Source: Parafrankia elaeagni (lineage in GTDB: Bacteria; Actinomycetota; Actinomycetes; Frankiales; Frankiaceae). From it: 64,000 bases of DNA. Under the pieces are notes generated by a model. The model made no database searches, was not told the origin of the DNA, and worked only from the letters and a program-made list of their open reading frames with translations. The stretch's first letter is position 1; each line of letters opens with the position of its first letter. The position numbers and the translations under genes are program-made. Of this stretch, positions 1 through 8,752 are shown one piece after another. Location of the stretch: NCBI RefSeq assembly GCF_000374165.1, contig NZ_KB893683.1, positions 74,833 to 138,832 of the forward strand, read 5' to 3'.

Positions 1-1073
1 CCGACCTGCGCGCCGCGATCCTGTCCTACAACCCCTCCGACGCCTACGTCCGCACCGTCCTGACCTGGCTCGCCGGCTACCGCCAGGGCGGCGCCACCCC
101 CCAGACAGGCACCGGCACCAGCGGCACCGGCACGACCAGCGAGGACGCCGACGACCCGCTCACCATCGTTCCGTTGACCCCGACCGGGCAGACTCCCGGA
201 ACGGGCGAGCCGGGCACGACACCGGCACCGGGTGCGGCACCGTCGCTGGCGCCGGTCCCGGAGCTGACGCCCGACCCGGACGGGTGCGACCCGCTGCGCC
301 CCGCCGACCTCGGGGTCGTCCTCACCGATCTCGACCCGGCCGCCCCCGGCGCCGAGGCACTCGATCTGACCACTTCGCGCCTGCCCTGGCGCGCCACCAC
401 CGTCACCGTCGAGGCGACCGCGGCCACCATCGGGAACCAGAAGATCACGACAAGCTGGACGACGCTGCAGGCCGGGGACGGCACCGCGGTACCCGCGCTC
501 CTCGCCCGGATCCCGGGCGCCAACCTCGCCGCCGCGACGCTGCCCGAGGACGCCATCCTCGTGACGCTGACGGTCAGCCCGGCGGACCAGCACTGCCCGG
601 CACAGCTGCGGGTCCGGATCAGCAACGTGCCACCCCGCGCCTTCGCCGCCGCGCCGACCGACCTGACACCGATCTCGCCGGTGCCGCTCACGCCGGCGCC
701 GACGACCCCGGCCGGCACAACGCCGCCCAGCACGACGCCACCGGGTACGACGCCGCCGAGTGCAACGCCACCGGCCACCACCCCGCCCGCCACGGTCCCG
801 CCCAGGACGACCCCGCCCACGACGCCGACCAGCACCCCGCCACCGGCCAGCACGCCGCCGGGGTCGCCGACCACCCCCGGCACGGCACCGTCAAGCCGGC
901 CGCCGGCCAGCACGGCGCCGCCAACCGCCCCTCCCGCCACCAGCACGACCCAGAGCAGCAGCCCGACCAGCAGCCCGACCAGCAACGCACCCGCTGCCGA
1001 CACCAGTACCCCGGCCGGCACGACGCCTTCCGGCACGTCGACCGCGACGCCCCCGGCGGCCGGCGGCGCCTGA
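1..1073 (+). CDS. Probable lytic transglycosylase, C-terminal part (5' end outside window)
   Basis: The reading frame is open from the first full codon at position 3 and ends at TGA 1071-1073, so the gene begins before the window. The first visible residues, AAILSYNPSDAYVRTVLTWL, resemble the end of the MltB-type (SLT_2) lytic transglycosylase domain, in which a similar SYN-S-AYV helix closes the catalytic fold; such enzymes cleave peptidoglycan glycan strands outside the membrane. The catalytic glutamate is not in view. After about residue 30 the protein becomes a long Thr/Pro/Gly-rich tail with a short structured stretch (roughly 80-190 of the visible part) and then repeated TTPP units, typical of a wall-spanning linker. 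The family call rests on a short segment, so it is moderate. Confidence 0.6.
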   Translation, partial: DLRAAILSYNPSDAYVRTVLTWLAGYRQGGATPQTGTGTSGTGTTSEDADDPLTIVPLTPTGQTPGTGEPGTTPAPGAAPSLAPVPELTPDPDGCDPLRPADLGVVLTDLDPAAPGAEALDLTTSRLPWRATTVTVEATAATIGNQKITTSWTTLQAGDGTAVPALLARIPGANLAAATLPEDAILVTLTVSPADQHCPAQLRVRISNVPPRAFAAAPTDLTPISPVPLTPAPTTPAGTTPPSTTPPGTTPPSATPPATTPPATVPPRTTPPTTPTSTPPPASTPPGSPTTPGTAPSSRPPASTAPPTAPPATSTTQSSSPTSSPTSNAPAADTSTPAGTTPSGTSTATPPAAGGA

Positions 1074-1147
1074 CCGGACGTCCGGCCCAAGGGCCTCCGA
1101 TCGAGGTACCGAAACCCACCCGCAGGGGGCGAGGCGGGGGCCACACT

Positions 1148-3778
1148 GTGATCGTGGCGACGACTGCCCACCAGGCCCTCGACACAGTGACGGTGCGGGC
1201 CTTCGCCGCGCTCCGGATCCTGCATGTCGCCTATCTCGTGGGCTACGTGGTCGTCTGGCGCTCCTGGTACACCACCCATCCGGCCGGCCTCGCCGCAGCG
1301 GTCGCCCTGGCGGTCTGGGGTGTGCTCTTCGCCCTGGTCGTTCTCACCCTCGGACGGCTGCCCCGGCTGCTGGTGGCCGGCAACGTGCTGCTCGCCGCCG
1401 CGGTCAGCGCGGGAGCGGCGCTGTGTCTGCCGGCGCAGTCGGCCGGAGGCACCGGTACCTGGGTGTTCTCCGCCGCCACCCACGCCGCGGTGGTCGCGGC
1501 CTGGGCCTGCCGCCGCCGCGCGTTCACCGGGGTGGTCGTGCTGCTGGTCACCGCGTTCCTCACCGGCGGGGCCGCCGCCCAGGTGACGCTGGACAGCCAG
1601 GCCGCCGGGACCAACCAGACCCCGCTGGTGCGGGCTCTGATCTCCGCTGTGCTGCTGGTCGGCATCGCCGCCCTCTTCCGGATGGCGATCGTGCGGCTGG
1701 GCGTGATCGCGTCCGACGCCGACACGAGGCTCGGCACCGCCGCGGCCGAGCGGCAGGCGGCGGACGTCACGGCGGCCCGCCGGCGGGACCGGCGCGAACG
1801 AGAACGGATGCTGCACGACACCGTCCTGAACACGCTGACCGGCATCGCATGGGGCGGCGGCGCCCGGGACCGTCCCGGGACCGTGCTCACCGCCGAGCAG
1901 TGCCGCTACGCGATCGACGCCGTCCGCACCATGCTCGACGGCACCACTGCCGCCACCCGTGACCTGACCGGGCCGATGCTCCGGGTGGTCGCCGTCGCGC
2001 GGTCTCGCGGCCTGCGGGTGGACGTCCCGCCGCTGCCCGCGACGGACCTGCCGGCGGAGGTCGTCCGCGCGCTGGCCGGGGCGGCGCAGGAGCTGCTCGC
2101 CAACGTCCGCCGGCATGCCGGGACGGACCAGGCCACACTCGCCGTCACCGTGGGTCCCGGTCCCGGTCCCGGTCGCGGTCCCGGTCCCGGTCGCGGTCGC
2201 GGTCGCGGGGTGCGGGTCGTCGTCGCGGACAGAGGCCGGGGGTTCCTCGCTCAGGATGTTCCCGCGGACCGGCTCGGCCTGGCCCGGTCGGTCCATGCCC
2301 GGCTGGCCGAGGTCGGCGGGCAGGCCACCATCCGTTCGGAGCCCGGTCAGGGCACCACTGCCGAGCTGACCTGGGCCTCCGCCGGGGCCGGCCTGACCGC
2401 CCTGACCGCGTCCGCCGGGGGTGCCGAGCCGCCCGTACCACCGGCGAGGGCGGAGCCCGCTGCGCAGGTCGGGCCGGGCGCAGGCGCGGAACCGGTCGGA
2501 CGGGCGGTGCCATCACCCGGCTGGGTGCCTTCCGGTACCTCCGCCGCCGAGCTGCGGGACTCCTACGCGGCGGGGCTGCGCCGCACGGTCGCCGTCGCGG
2601 CGGCGATCTGGTTCGGCTGCACCGCCGTCGTGCTGGTCGCGACCCTGCCGAGTTCCCGGTCGGTGGTCCTCTCCGTGAGCTGTTGGTGCGGGATGGCCCT
2701 GCTCGTCGCCGTCGCGGCCGGGATGTCACGCCGCCGCCCGCTGCGCCGCCGCGAGGCCCTCCTCATCGTCGCGCTGGGCCTGGCGATCACCGTTGTGGTC
2801 GGGCTCGGCACCGTGCCGACCTGGCACGGGACGTCCACGGGCGGCCCGCCCAGCCGGATCAACGCCTGGCCCGTGCTCGTGCTGCCGGTGCTGCTGGCGC
2901 TCCTCGCGGTGTCACGCCTGTTCGTCGCCTGGCTGGTGGCGATCGCCGCCACGATCGCCGTGCTCGGCGTGCTGGTGCTGACCGGAGCGGACGCCGGCGG
3001 CGGGCCCGCCACTGCCACCGGCTCCGGTGGTACCGGCTCCGGTGGTACCGGGCCGCTGGCCCTCGCCCAGCTCCTGGCCGCGACGAACGGCCAGGTCGCC
3101 TTGCAGATCATGGTGGCGATGGGCGGGCCGGTGCTGCGACGCACGGCCGACCAGGTGGCCCGGGCCCTCGAGGAGGAGACCGCCCGTGCCGCGCTCGAGC
3201 AGTCCGAACGGGCGGTGCAGGCCGACCGGGAACGCGGTCTCGCCACGATCCAGCAGGAGGTGCTGCCGATGCTGGAGGCGGTCGCCGACGGTCTGCTCGA
3301 CCCGCGGGACCAGGCAGTGCGGGACCGCTGTGCCCGGCACGCCGCAGCGATCCGCCGGACGCTCGTCTCGGGCGCCGCGGGCGCGCTGGGCACACTCGCG
3401 CCCGCTGTCGTCGGCGCCCGGGCGCACGGGCTGGAGGTGGAGGTCCGAGTCGTCGGCGAGCCGCGGCACATCCCGCCGGCGGTCCGCGAACGGCTCGCCG
3501 AGGTGCTGCCCGGGATGCTGTGGGACGCCTCCGCCGCGGGGGCGGGCGAGGCGGTGCTGACCCTGATCGGCGAACCGGCCGGCGGGCAGCTGTTCCTCAC
3601 CTACCGGAGGGCGGCCGGCCCCGCCGGCCCCCCCGGCCCCGCGCCGGCGACCCACCTCGCCGCCGGCGGCGAGGTGGCGGACGCGGAGATCCTCACGATC
3701 AGCACGGACGTCGAGGACGACCAGACGTGTGTCGAGATCGACTGGTCCGCGGTCGACGAGCACGCCGGACCACCCTGA
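1148..3778 (+). CDS. Orphan membrane sensor histidine kinase with a second, degenerate kinase-like half
   Basis: The GTG at 1148 is preceded by a purine-rich ribosome site (GGCGGGGG) and gives 876 residues. The first half has about four hydrophobic helices (20-190), a NarL/LiaS-type phosphoacceptor segment RERERMLHDTVLNTL with His223, an N box LLANVRRHAG (Asn319) and a G box DRGRGF (Asp361), so it looks catalytically complete. The second half starts near residue 475 with another set of membrane helices, then a coiled segment (about 670-740) and an ATPase-like tail that lacks recognisable N and G boxes and seems degenerate. No response regulator gene adjoins it. A nine-unit GGTCCC/GGTCGC hexamer array (2153-2206) encodes a Gly/Pro/Arg linker between the N and G boxes. 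The signal sensed is unknown. Confidence 0.8.
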   Translation: MIVATTAHQALDTVTVRAFAALRILHVAYLVGYVVVWRSWYTTHPAGLAAAVALAVWGVLFALVVLTLGRLPRLLVAGNVLLAAAVSAGAALCLPAQSAGGTGTWVFSAATHAAVVAAWACRRRAFTGVVVLLVTAFLTGGAAAQVTLDSQAAGTNQTPLVRALISAVLLVGIAALFRMAIVRLGVIASDADTRLGTAAAERQAADVTAARRRDRRERERMLHDTVLNTLTGIAWGGGARDRPGTVLTAEQCRYAIDAVRTMLDGTTAATRDLTGPMLRVVAVARSRGLRVDVPPLPATDLPAEVVRALAGAAQELLANVRRHAGTDQATLAVTVGPGPGPGRGPGPGRGRGRGVRVVVADRGRGFLAQDVPADRLGLARSVHARLAEVGGQATIRSEPGQGTTAELTWASAGAGLTALTASAGGAEPPVPPARAEPAAQVGPGAGAEPVGRAVPSPGWVPSGTSAAELRDSYAAGLRRTVAVAAAIWFGCTAVVLVATLPSSRSVVLSVSCWCGMALLVAVAAGMSRRRPLRRREALLIVALGLAITVVVGLGTVPTWHGTSTGGPPSRINAWPVLVLPVLLALLAVSRLFVAWLVAIAATIAVLGVLVLTGADAGGGPATATGSGGTGSGGTGPLALAQLLAATNGQVALQIMVAMGGPVLRRTADQVARALEEETARAALEQSERAVQADRERGLATIQQEVLPMLEAVADGLLDPRDQAVRDRCARHAAAIRRTLVSGAAGALGTLAPAVVGARAHGLEVEVRVVGEPRHIPPAVRERLAEVLPGMLWDASAAGAGEAVLTLIGEPAGGQLFLTYRRAAGPAGPPGPAPATHLAAGGEVADAEILTISTDVEDDQTCVEIDWSAVDEHAGPP
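2153..2206 (+). repeat. Hexanucleotide array inside the kinase gene
   Basis: Nine consecutive 6-base units, GGTCCC or GGTCGC, encode alternating Gly-Pro and Gly-Arg. The array lies between the N box and the G box of the kinase ATPase domain and stays in frame, so unit gain or loss would only change a linker length. Confidence 0.9.
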
Positions 3779-3887
3779 CCCCACCTGACCCGACCTGCCC
3801 GACGGGGACGGCCCGAACTGCGGACCGCCCCGGTCGGGCGGACGTCAGCTGACGGGTCAGGGGGTGGGGTCAGGTGGTGGGGTCAGG
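3774..3887. terminator. Imperfect inverted repeat between convergent genes
   Basis: The 17 bases at 3774-3790 (CCTGACCCCACCTGACC) are complementary to 3868-3887 except for a 3-base insertion in the right arm. The repeat spans the whole gap between the kinase gene and the convergent nucleotidylyltransferase gene, and its left arm overlaps the kinase stop codon. A bidirectional terminator is plausible; the long loop makes this uncertain. Confidence 0.4.
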
Positions 3888-3893
3888 TGCCGA

Positions 3894-4967
3894 TCAGGCG
3901 CGGTCGGAGCTGAAGCGGACGGCCCCGGCCCGCAGGACCGCGCCCGGGAACACCCGGGCACCGGCACGCAGCTCGTTGCCCGGCTCGATCACGGCCTCGT
4001 CCCCGATGACCACGTTCTCCAGGACGACACCGTTGCCGATCACCGCGTCACGCCCGACGACGCTGTCGCGGATGTAGGCACCGGCACCGACGGACGCCCG
4101 GTCGAACAGGACCGAGCCGTCGATGCGGGCGCCGGTGCCGATCGTGGCGCCCGCGCCGATCGTGGAGCCACCGCCGATCTTCGCGTCGGTGGCGACCGTG
4201 GAGCCGGGCAGCACCAGGCGGTCACCGACCGGCCCGGGCAGCGCCGAGGACGGCATCCGCCCGGTGACCAGGTCCCGCGAGCCGCGGACGAACGCCGCCG
4301 GCGTCCCCAGGTCGAGCCAGTAGGTGTCGTCCGGGTAGCCGACGACGGGCACCCCGGAGGCGAGCAGCGAGGGGAAGGTCTCCCGTTCGACCGACACGGG
4401 GCGGCCGGCGGGAATGGAATCGATGACGGACCGGCTGAACACGTAGCAGCCGGCGTTGATGAGGTTGGTGGGCGGGTCGGGGGTCTTCTCCAGGAAGGCG
4501 GTCACCCGGCCGTCGCCGTCCGTCGGGACGACGCCGAACGCCCGGGGGTCGTCCACCCGCGTCAGATGCAGCGTGACGGCTGCTCCGGAGCTGGTGTGCC
4601 GGGCGACGAGGGCACGGATGTCGAGGCCGGAGAGGATGTCGCCGTTGAAGATGACCACGGGTTCGTCGGTGCCGGCGTGCAGGCGCTCCGCGACGTTGCG
4701 GATGGCCCCTCCGGTGCCCAGTGGTTCGGTTTCGGTGACGTATTCGAGTTCCAGGCCGTGGCGGGAGCCGTCGCCGAAGTACTCCTCGAAGACCTCCGCC
4801 CGGTAGGAGGTGGCGAGTACCACCCGAGTAATTCCCGCGTCGCGGGCACGGGCGAGCATGTGGGCCGTCACCGGCACGCCGGCGACCGGCAACATCGGCT
4901 TCGGCGCCGACATCGTCAACGGGCGGAGACGGGTTCCCTGCCCGCCGACCAGCATCACTGCGTCCAT
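3894..4967 (-). CDS. Sugar-1-phosphate nucleotidylyltransferase, probably mannose-1-phosphate guanylyltransferase
   Basis: The protein (357 aa, ATG start) would join a nucleoside triphosphate to a sugar-1-phosphate in the cytoplasm. It begins MDAVMLVGGQGTRLRPLT, the nucleotide-binding signature, followed by PKPMLPV, the metal-site region VIFNGDILSG and the sugar-site region FLEKTPDPP. Residues from about 255 form hexapeptide repeats of a left-handed beta-helix (GGGSTIGAGATIGTGARI and onward). Length and architecture match the short actinobacterial GDP-mannose pyrophosphorylase type named ManB in M. tuberculosis (Rv3264c), which also lies next to wbbL. Glucose-1-phosphate thymidylyl activity cannot be excluded from sequence alone. 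It is the last gene of the minus-strand glycan cluster, 162 bases after wbbL, and the phosphomannomutase-like gene at the other end of the window could supply its substrate. Confidence 0.82.
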   Translation of the reverse strand: MDAVMLVGGQGTRLRPLTMSAPKPMLPVAGVPVTAHMLARARDAGITRVVLATSYRAEVFEEYFGDGSRHGLELEYVTETEPLGTGGAIRNVAERLHAGTDEPVVIFNGDILSGLDIRALVARHTSSGAAVTLHLTRVDDPRAFGVVPTDGDGRVTAFLEKTPDPPTNLINAGCYVFSRSVIDSIPAGRPVSVERETFPSLLASGVPVVGYPDDTYWLDLGTPAAFVRGSRDLVTGRMPSSALPGPVGDRLVLPGSTVATDAKIGGGSTIGAGATIGTGARIDGSVLFDRASVGAGAYIRDSVVGRDAVIGNGVVLENVVIGDEAVIEPGNELRAGARVFPGAVLRAGAVRFSSDRA

Positions 4968-5129
4968 GATTCGTCAGTGTCGCAGAGCAGGTGAGACCGG
5001 TTGCGCACACCTGTCCGGGAAGTCGCGCCCCTCAACAAGAGGCCACAAGCCGCACACGCACGACTTATAAAGCGTTTACTTTTCGTGACGGATATCTGAT
5101 AGCTGGGTAAGCGGACGCCTCGGCCCCGC
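4968..5129 (-). promoter_or_regulatory. AT-rich gap upstream of the nucleotidylyltransferase gene
   Basis: This 162-base gap includes a stretch at 5041-5100 with only 29 G+C in 60 bases, unlike the surrounding DNA. On the minus strand it contains TATAAG (complement of 5064-5069) and could hold a separate promoter for the nucleotidylyltransferase gene. No convincing -35 box was found. Confidence 0.3.
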
Positions 5130-6041
5130 TCAGTGCAGGCGGCGTGCCGAGGTGAGCAGCTCGGCGGACCGGGTGGCCCGCGCCCCGGCACTGTCCCGGG
5201 CGAAGGCCAGCGCGAGCGCCAGCCGCCCGCCGAGGCCGACCGTCAGCGCGGCCCGCAGCGGCAGGTACCCCGGACCGGGGTACTGGCGACTCAGGTAGCG
5301 GATCATGCTCCGGTGGTGGGCGACGACCATCCGCCGCGACGACCGCCTGGTGGAGTGCCCGCCCAGGTGCTCGACAACGGCCGACGGGACGTAGACCAGC
5401 TGGCTGCCGGTCAGGCCGATGCGCCGGCCCAGGTCGACATCCTCCATGAACATGAAGTACGACTCGTCGAAGCCGCCGACGGACTCGAACACGTCGCGCC
5501 GCAGCAGCTGGCAGGAACCGGAGAGCCACCCGGCGGTCATCTCCCGGGGCGCGCCGCGCTCGCGGCGGTACGACGCCGTCCAGGGATTGGTCGGCCAGCA
5601 CCAGCCGAACAGCGCGTGGCCGATGCCGCGCCCCAGCGACGGCAGGTCACGGGCGGACGGGTAGAGCGCCCCGTCCGGATTGGTGATGCCGGGGCCGAAG
5701 GCGCCACCGCCCGGCCAGCGGTCCGCGGCCGCGATCAGCTCGTCCAGGCTCCCGGGCGACAGGGCGATGTCGGCGTTGGCGACGAGCAGCCACGGGGCCG
5801 AGGCACCGGCCGCGCCGCGGTTGACACCGGCGCCGTACCCGAGGTTGCGGCCCGGGCACAGCAGGGTCACCTCCGGGCGCTCACCCGCGGCGCGGGTGCC
5901 GACATCCACCTGCGGCGAGTTGTCGACCACCACGACCTCGTAGGGGCGGGTGGTCGACTTCGCCAACGTGTCCAGAAAGGTGCCAATGACCTCTCCGGAC
6001 CGGAAGGTGACGACGACGACCCGGATCTCCGGCTTCTCCAC
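5130..6041 (-). CDS. wbbL: GT2 glycosyltransferase, WbbL-like rhamnosyltransferase
   Basis: This cytoplasmic family 2 enzyme (303 aa) probably adds a rhamnose to a lipid-linked glycan, as WbbL does to GlcNAc-PP-decaprenol in arabinogalactan linker synthesis. It starts VEKPEIRVVVVTFRSGE; later motifs are VVDNSPQ, GRNLGYGAGVNRG, VANADIALSPG (the DxD-like metal site) and GGFDESYFMFMEDVDLGRR. The GTG at 6041 gives a length close to the roughly 300-residue mycobacterial protein; an upstream ATG at 6086 would overlap the previous gene. No strong ribosome site distinguishes them. It lies 19 bases after a GT4 gene and before the nucleotidylyltransferase gene, the same pairing as Rv3265c-Rv3264c. Rhamnose specificity is inferred from this context and from rmlD elsewhere in the window. 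Confidence 0.75.
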   Translation of the reverse strand: MEKPEIRVVVVTFRSGEVIGTFLDTLAKSTTRPYEVVVVDNSPQVDVGTRAAGERPEVTLLCPGRNLGYGAGVNRGAAGASAPWLLVANADIALSPGSLDELIAAADRWPGGGAFGPGITNPDGALYPSARDLPSLGRGIGHALFGWCWPTNPWTASYRRERGAPREMTAGWLSGSCQLLRRDVFESVGGFDESYFMFMEDVDLGRRIGLTGSQLVYVPSAVVEHLGGHSTRRSSRRMVVAHHRSMIRYLSRQYPGPGYLPLRAALTVGLGGRLALALAFARDSAGARATRSAELLTSARRLH

Positions 6042-6060
6042 CGGAAGACCGTAGCGCGCC

Positions 6061-7191
6061 TCAGGCGTCGGCCACCGCACGGGCATAGCTGGCCAGGTGA
6101 GCCTCGGCCGAAGCGGCCCAGGTGAACTCGTGGGAGCGGGCCAGACCGGCCGAGGCCAGCTGCGCGCGGCGCTCCGCGTCGTCGAGCAGGGCACCCATCT
6201 CGCGGGCGATGGCGTCGCAGTCCGGCTGGGTGTAGGCGACCGCGTCGCCCCCCACCTCCGGCAGCGACAGCCGCGGCGTGGTCAGGACCGGGGCACCGCA
6301 GGCCATCGCCTCCAGCACCGGCAGGCCGAAGCCCTCGCCGTGCGAGGGGTAGGCCACCAGCTCGGAGCCGCCCAGGTAGCCGGGCAGGTCGGAGAAGCGC
6401 AGGTAACCCGGCCGGATCACGCGCAGGTGGCTCGGCACCGAGGCGACGGCCGCGTCGACGTCGTCGTCCCAGCCGGAGCCGCCCGCGAGCACGAGGGCCG
6501 GCGGCTCGTCCCGCCAGTGCACCGCCTCCGCCCAGCCACGGATGAGGTTCGGGACGTTCTTCCGCGGCTCCAGCATGCCCAGGAAGGCCACGTAGCGGGT
6601 GTTGCCGAGACCGAGCCGCAGCCGCACCCGCCGCCGGTCCTCCTCCGTCGGAGGGTGGAACGTGCTGGTGTCGACGCCGTGATAGGCGACGTCGGTGGTG
6701 GTCGGGTCGCCTTCCAGGACGCGGACGAGTTCGTCACGGGTCGCCTTGGACGGGACGATGATGCGGTTCGCCCGGCGCACCGCCGTACGCATCGCCGACC
6801 GGAAGAAGGTTCCCTTCACCGCCGTGTGCATCTCCGGCTCGGTGAAGAACGTGACGTCATGGATTGTCACGCATACCGGCCGTTGCGCCCGCAGCGGCAT
6901 CGTGTAGTGCGGCGAGTGGATGACCTCGGCATTCACCTGCTCCGCCACCAGCGGAAGCCCGGTCTGTTCCCACGCCAGCCGCGCCGGTCGGTGGGCGATG
7001 GCCGCCGGGCCCGACAGGACGGTCGCCTGCGGCGCCATCCGACTGTAGCGTTCCTCGTCCGATCGCTGACATACCAGCGCCATGTCGGCGCCGGCCGCGC
7101 CCAGGGCGGCGACGAGCCCGTCGACATACCGCCCGACGCCACCGCGGTCAGCCGGGACCGAAGTCGCATCAACGAGCACCCGGGGTCCCAC
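6061..7191 (-). CDS. GT4-family glycosyltransferase
   Basis: The protein (376 aa) has a two-domain GT-B layout. The N-terminal domain begins VGPRVLVDATSVPADRGGVG, with the glycine-rich acceptor loop and VTIHDVTFF. The donor domain has FLGMLEPRKNVPNLI and the E-x7-E motif HGEGFGLPVLEAMACGAP. The GTG at 7191 is chosen because GGAAGGAG lies just upstream. The enzyme should move a nucleotide-activated sugar onto a growing surface glycan with retention of configuration; donor and acceptor are not evident. It sits between another GT4 gene (64-base gap) and wbbL (19-base gap), so it is probably co-transcribed with both. Confidence 0.85.
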   Translation of the reverse strand: MGPRVLVDATSVPADRGGVGRYVDGLVAALGAAGADMALVCQRSDEERYSRMAPQATVLSGPAAIAHRPARLAWEQTGLPLVAEQVNAEVIHSPHYTMPLRAQRPVCVTIHDVTFFTEPEMHTAVKGTFFRSAMRTAVRRANRIIVPSKATRDELVRVLEGDPTTTDVAYHGVDTSTFHPPTEEDRRRVRLRLGLGNTRYVAFLGMLEPRKNVPNLIRGWAEAVHWRDEPPALVLAGGSGWDDDVDAAVASVPSHLRVIRPGYLRFSDLPGYLGGSELVAYPSHGEGFGLPVLEAMACGAPVLTTPRLSLPEVGGDAVAYTQPDCDAIAREMGALLDDAERRAQLASAGLARSHEFTWAASAEAHLASYARAVADA

Positions 7192-7255
7192 GGCGCTCCT
7201 TCCGAGACGTGCCGCCTGATTCAGTGTGGCCGCTTGCTTCTCAACGGGGGCAACA

Positions 7256-8467
7256 CTACGCCCGCCCGTCGTCCGCGACGGACACGGCAGGGGAGCCGCT
7301 GATTCGACGGTAGAGCTCCCAGCACGATCGCGCCGCCCCATTCCAGGTATATCCCGCCGCACGGACCGGACCTGAACGCGACAAACGACTGTGTAGCCGG
7401 GGATTCTGGACGATACGCGCCAGCGCCTCGGCAAAGCCGGCCGGATCACCGATCCGGGCCACCAGCGCGGCATCCCCGGCAACCTCGACCAGAGCCGGCG
7501 TGTCCGACACGACCACGGGCACCCCGTGGGCCATGGCCTCGATGACCGGCAGCCCGAATCCCTCCGAGCGACTCGGCGCGAGCAGCACGGTCGCCCGGGA
7601 GAGCACGACCGCGAGATCTTCATCACTGATCCGCCCGAGACCACGGAACCGCCCGGACGCGGCAAGGTCGGCGAAACCACCCGTGCCCGCGGTCACAGCG
7701 CCGAGATCACCCCAGCCGGCCGCACCGACGTGCACCAGTGGGAGGTCCGGCGCCGACGGGTGCTGGATCGCCGCCAGCGCGGTGTCGAGGCCCTTGCGGG
7801 GCTCCATCGTCGCCAGCGTGAGCAGGTAGCCCCGTTCGGGCAGGCCCAGGCGGGCGGCCCTGCGCTCGGCGTCCGCCGGCACCCGCAGCACCGCCTCGGC
7901 GACCCCCTCACCGATCACGTGCAGCCGCTCCGGGTCGATCGGCAGGTGCCGGCGGACCTCCGCCGCGACGGCGTTCGTCGGGACGATCACCGCGTCCGCG
8001 TGCCGGGCGGCGCGCTCCCCCATCGCACGGTGCCAGCGCACGCCGTGCGGCGTCAGGGTCTCCGGGTGGGTCCAGGGCACCGCGTCGTGCAGCGTGACCA
8101 CCAGGCGCCGCCGGCCCCGGCCCCGCCCGGCACCCGGCACCCGGTGCGGCAGGGCCCGGCGGGCCAGGAGGTGGTGCGGGGGCACGAGGAGCGTGGGGGC
8201 GTGGACGACATCCACCCCGATCGGGACGGGGCCCACATCACGCGCCCAGGCAGCGGCGAGCGCCCGGCGCGGCAGGCCCAGGCGCAGCGGCCCGAGGACA
8301 CCCGGCACGGCTGCCGCGGCGGGGTCACGCCGCCACGCGCACCACCCGACGACGCCGTCCCCCGGCCGCGCGGCGCGGGCCAGGGCGGCGGCGAGCTCGG
8401 CGGAGTACCGGCCGGTACCTCCCGGCACCGGCGCGAGCAGCTGTTCGACCAGGAATCCGATCCGCAC
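7256..8467 (-). CDS. GT4-family glycosyltransferase
   Basis: The 403-residue protein starts VRIGFLVEQLLAPVPGGTG, with a nucleotide-sugar fold and acceptor loop. Further motifs are VVTLHDAVPWTHPETL, LATMEPRKGLDTALAAI and SRSEGFGLPVIEAMAHGVP, which carries the paired glutamates of GT4 enzymes. It resembles the next gene downstream (both have H-D-V/A and MEPRK motifs), suggesting an old duplication followed by divergence for successive transfers. GTG at 8467 is the first residue of the conserved strand. A 96-base gap separates it from the small membrane protein upstream, so it may be in the same transcript. Confidence 0.85.
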   Translation of the reverse strand: MRIGFLVEQLLAPVPGGTGRYSAELAAALARAARPGDGVVGWCAWRRDPAAAAVPGVLGPLRLGLPRRALAAAWARDVGPVPIGVDVVHAPTLLVPPHHLLARRALPHRVPGAGRGRGRRRLVVTLHDAVPWTHPETLTPHGVRWHRAMGERAARHADAVIVPTNAVAAEVRRHLPIDPERLHVIGEGVAEAVLRVPADAERRAARLGLPERGYLLTLATMEPRKGLDTALAAIQHPSAPDLPLVHVGAAGWGDLGAVTAGTGGFADLAASGRFRGLGRISDEDLAVVLSRATVLLAPSRSEGFGLPVIEAMAHGVPVVVSDTPALVEVAGDAALVARIGDPAGFAEALARIVQNPRLHSRLSRSGPVRAAGYTWNGAARSCWELYRRISGSPAVSVADDGRA

Positions 8468-8563
8468 ACGGGCCAGTGTCCCGCGCCCGGCCGGCCTGGC
8501 CGCCGCCACCCCGCGCGACCGGCACGGGACGCCCAGGCGGCGCGGCGTTTCTGGCCGCGGGGG

Positions 8564-8752
8564 CTACTGGTCCCGGCGGCTGGTGACGACGCCTGCCACG
8601 ACCATGACCGCGCAGCAGCCGAGGCCCACCACGTGGCCCCAGCCGCGGTGGCCGAACTGGTCGAAGGCCGCGCCGAGCCCGAAGACGATCAGCGCGAACA
8701 GCAGGACGGTGAGGAACGCGGCCAGTACCTTCTGCGCGGGCGGCGCGCTCAC
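8564..8752 (-). CDS. Small two-helix membrane protein
   Basis: This 62-residue protein has two hydrophobic segments (about 9-29 and 38-57) joined by a short loop and ends in a basic tail (SRRDQ). Its ATG overlaps the stop codon of the methyltransferase gene by four bases (ATGA), a sign of coupled translation. It could act as a membrane anchor or small partner of the adjacent enzymes, but nothing in the sequence shows a function and I do not recognise the family. Confidence 0.6.
   Translation of the reverse strand: MSAPPAQKVLAAFLTVLLFALIVFGLGAAFDQFGHRGWGHVVGLGCCAVMVVAGVVTSRRDQ

Noticed and set aside
284-1147. In-frame 5' extension of the sensor kinase
   Set aside because: It overlaps the upstream gene in another frame and is Arg/Pro/His-rich; the GTG at 1148 has a ribosome site.
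77-2296. Long minus-strand open frame opposite the first genes
   Set aside because: It is low-complexity Gly/Arg-rich sequence antisense to the transglycosylase tail and kinase, as expected from very GC-rich DNA.
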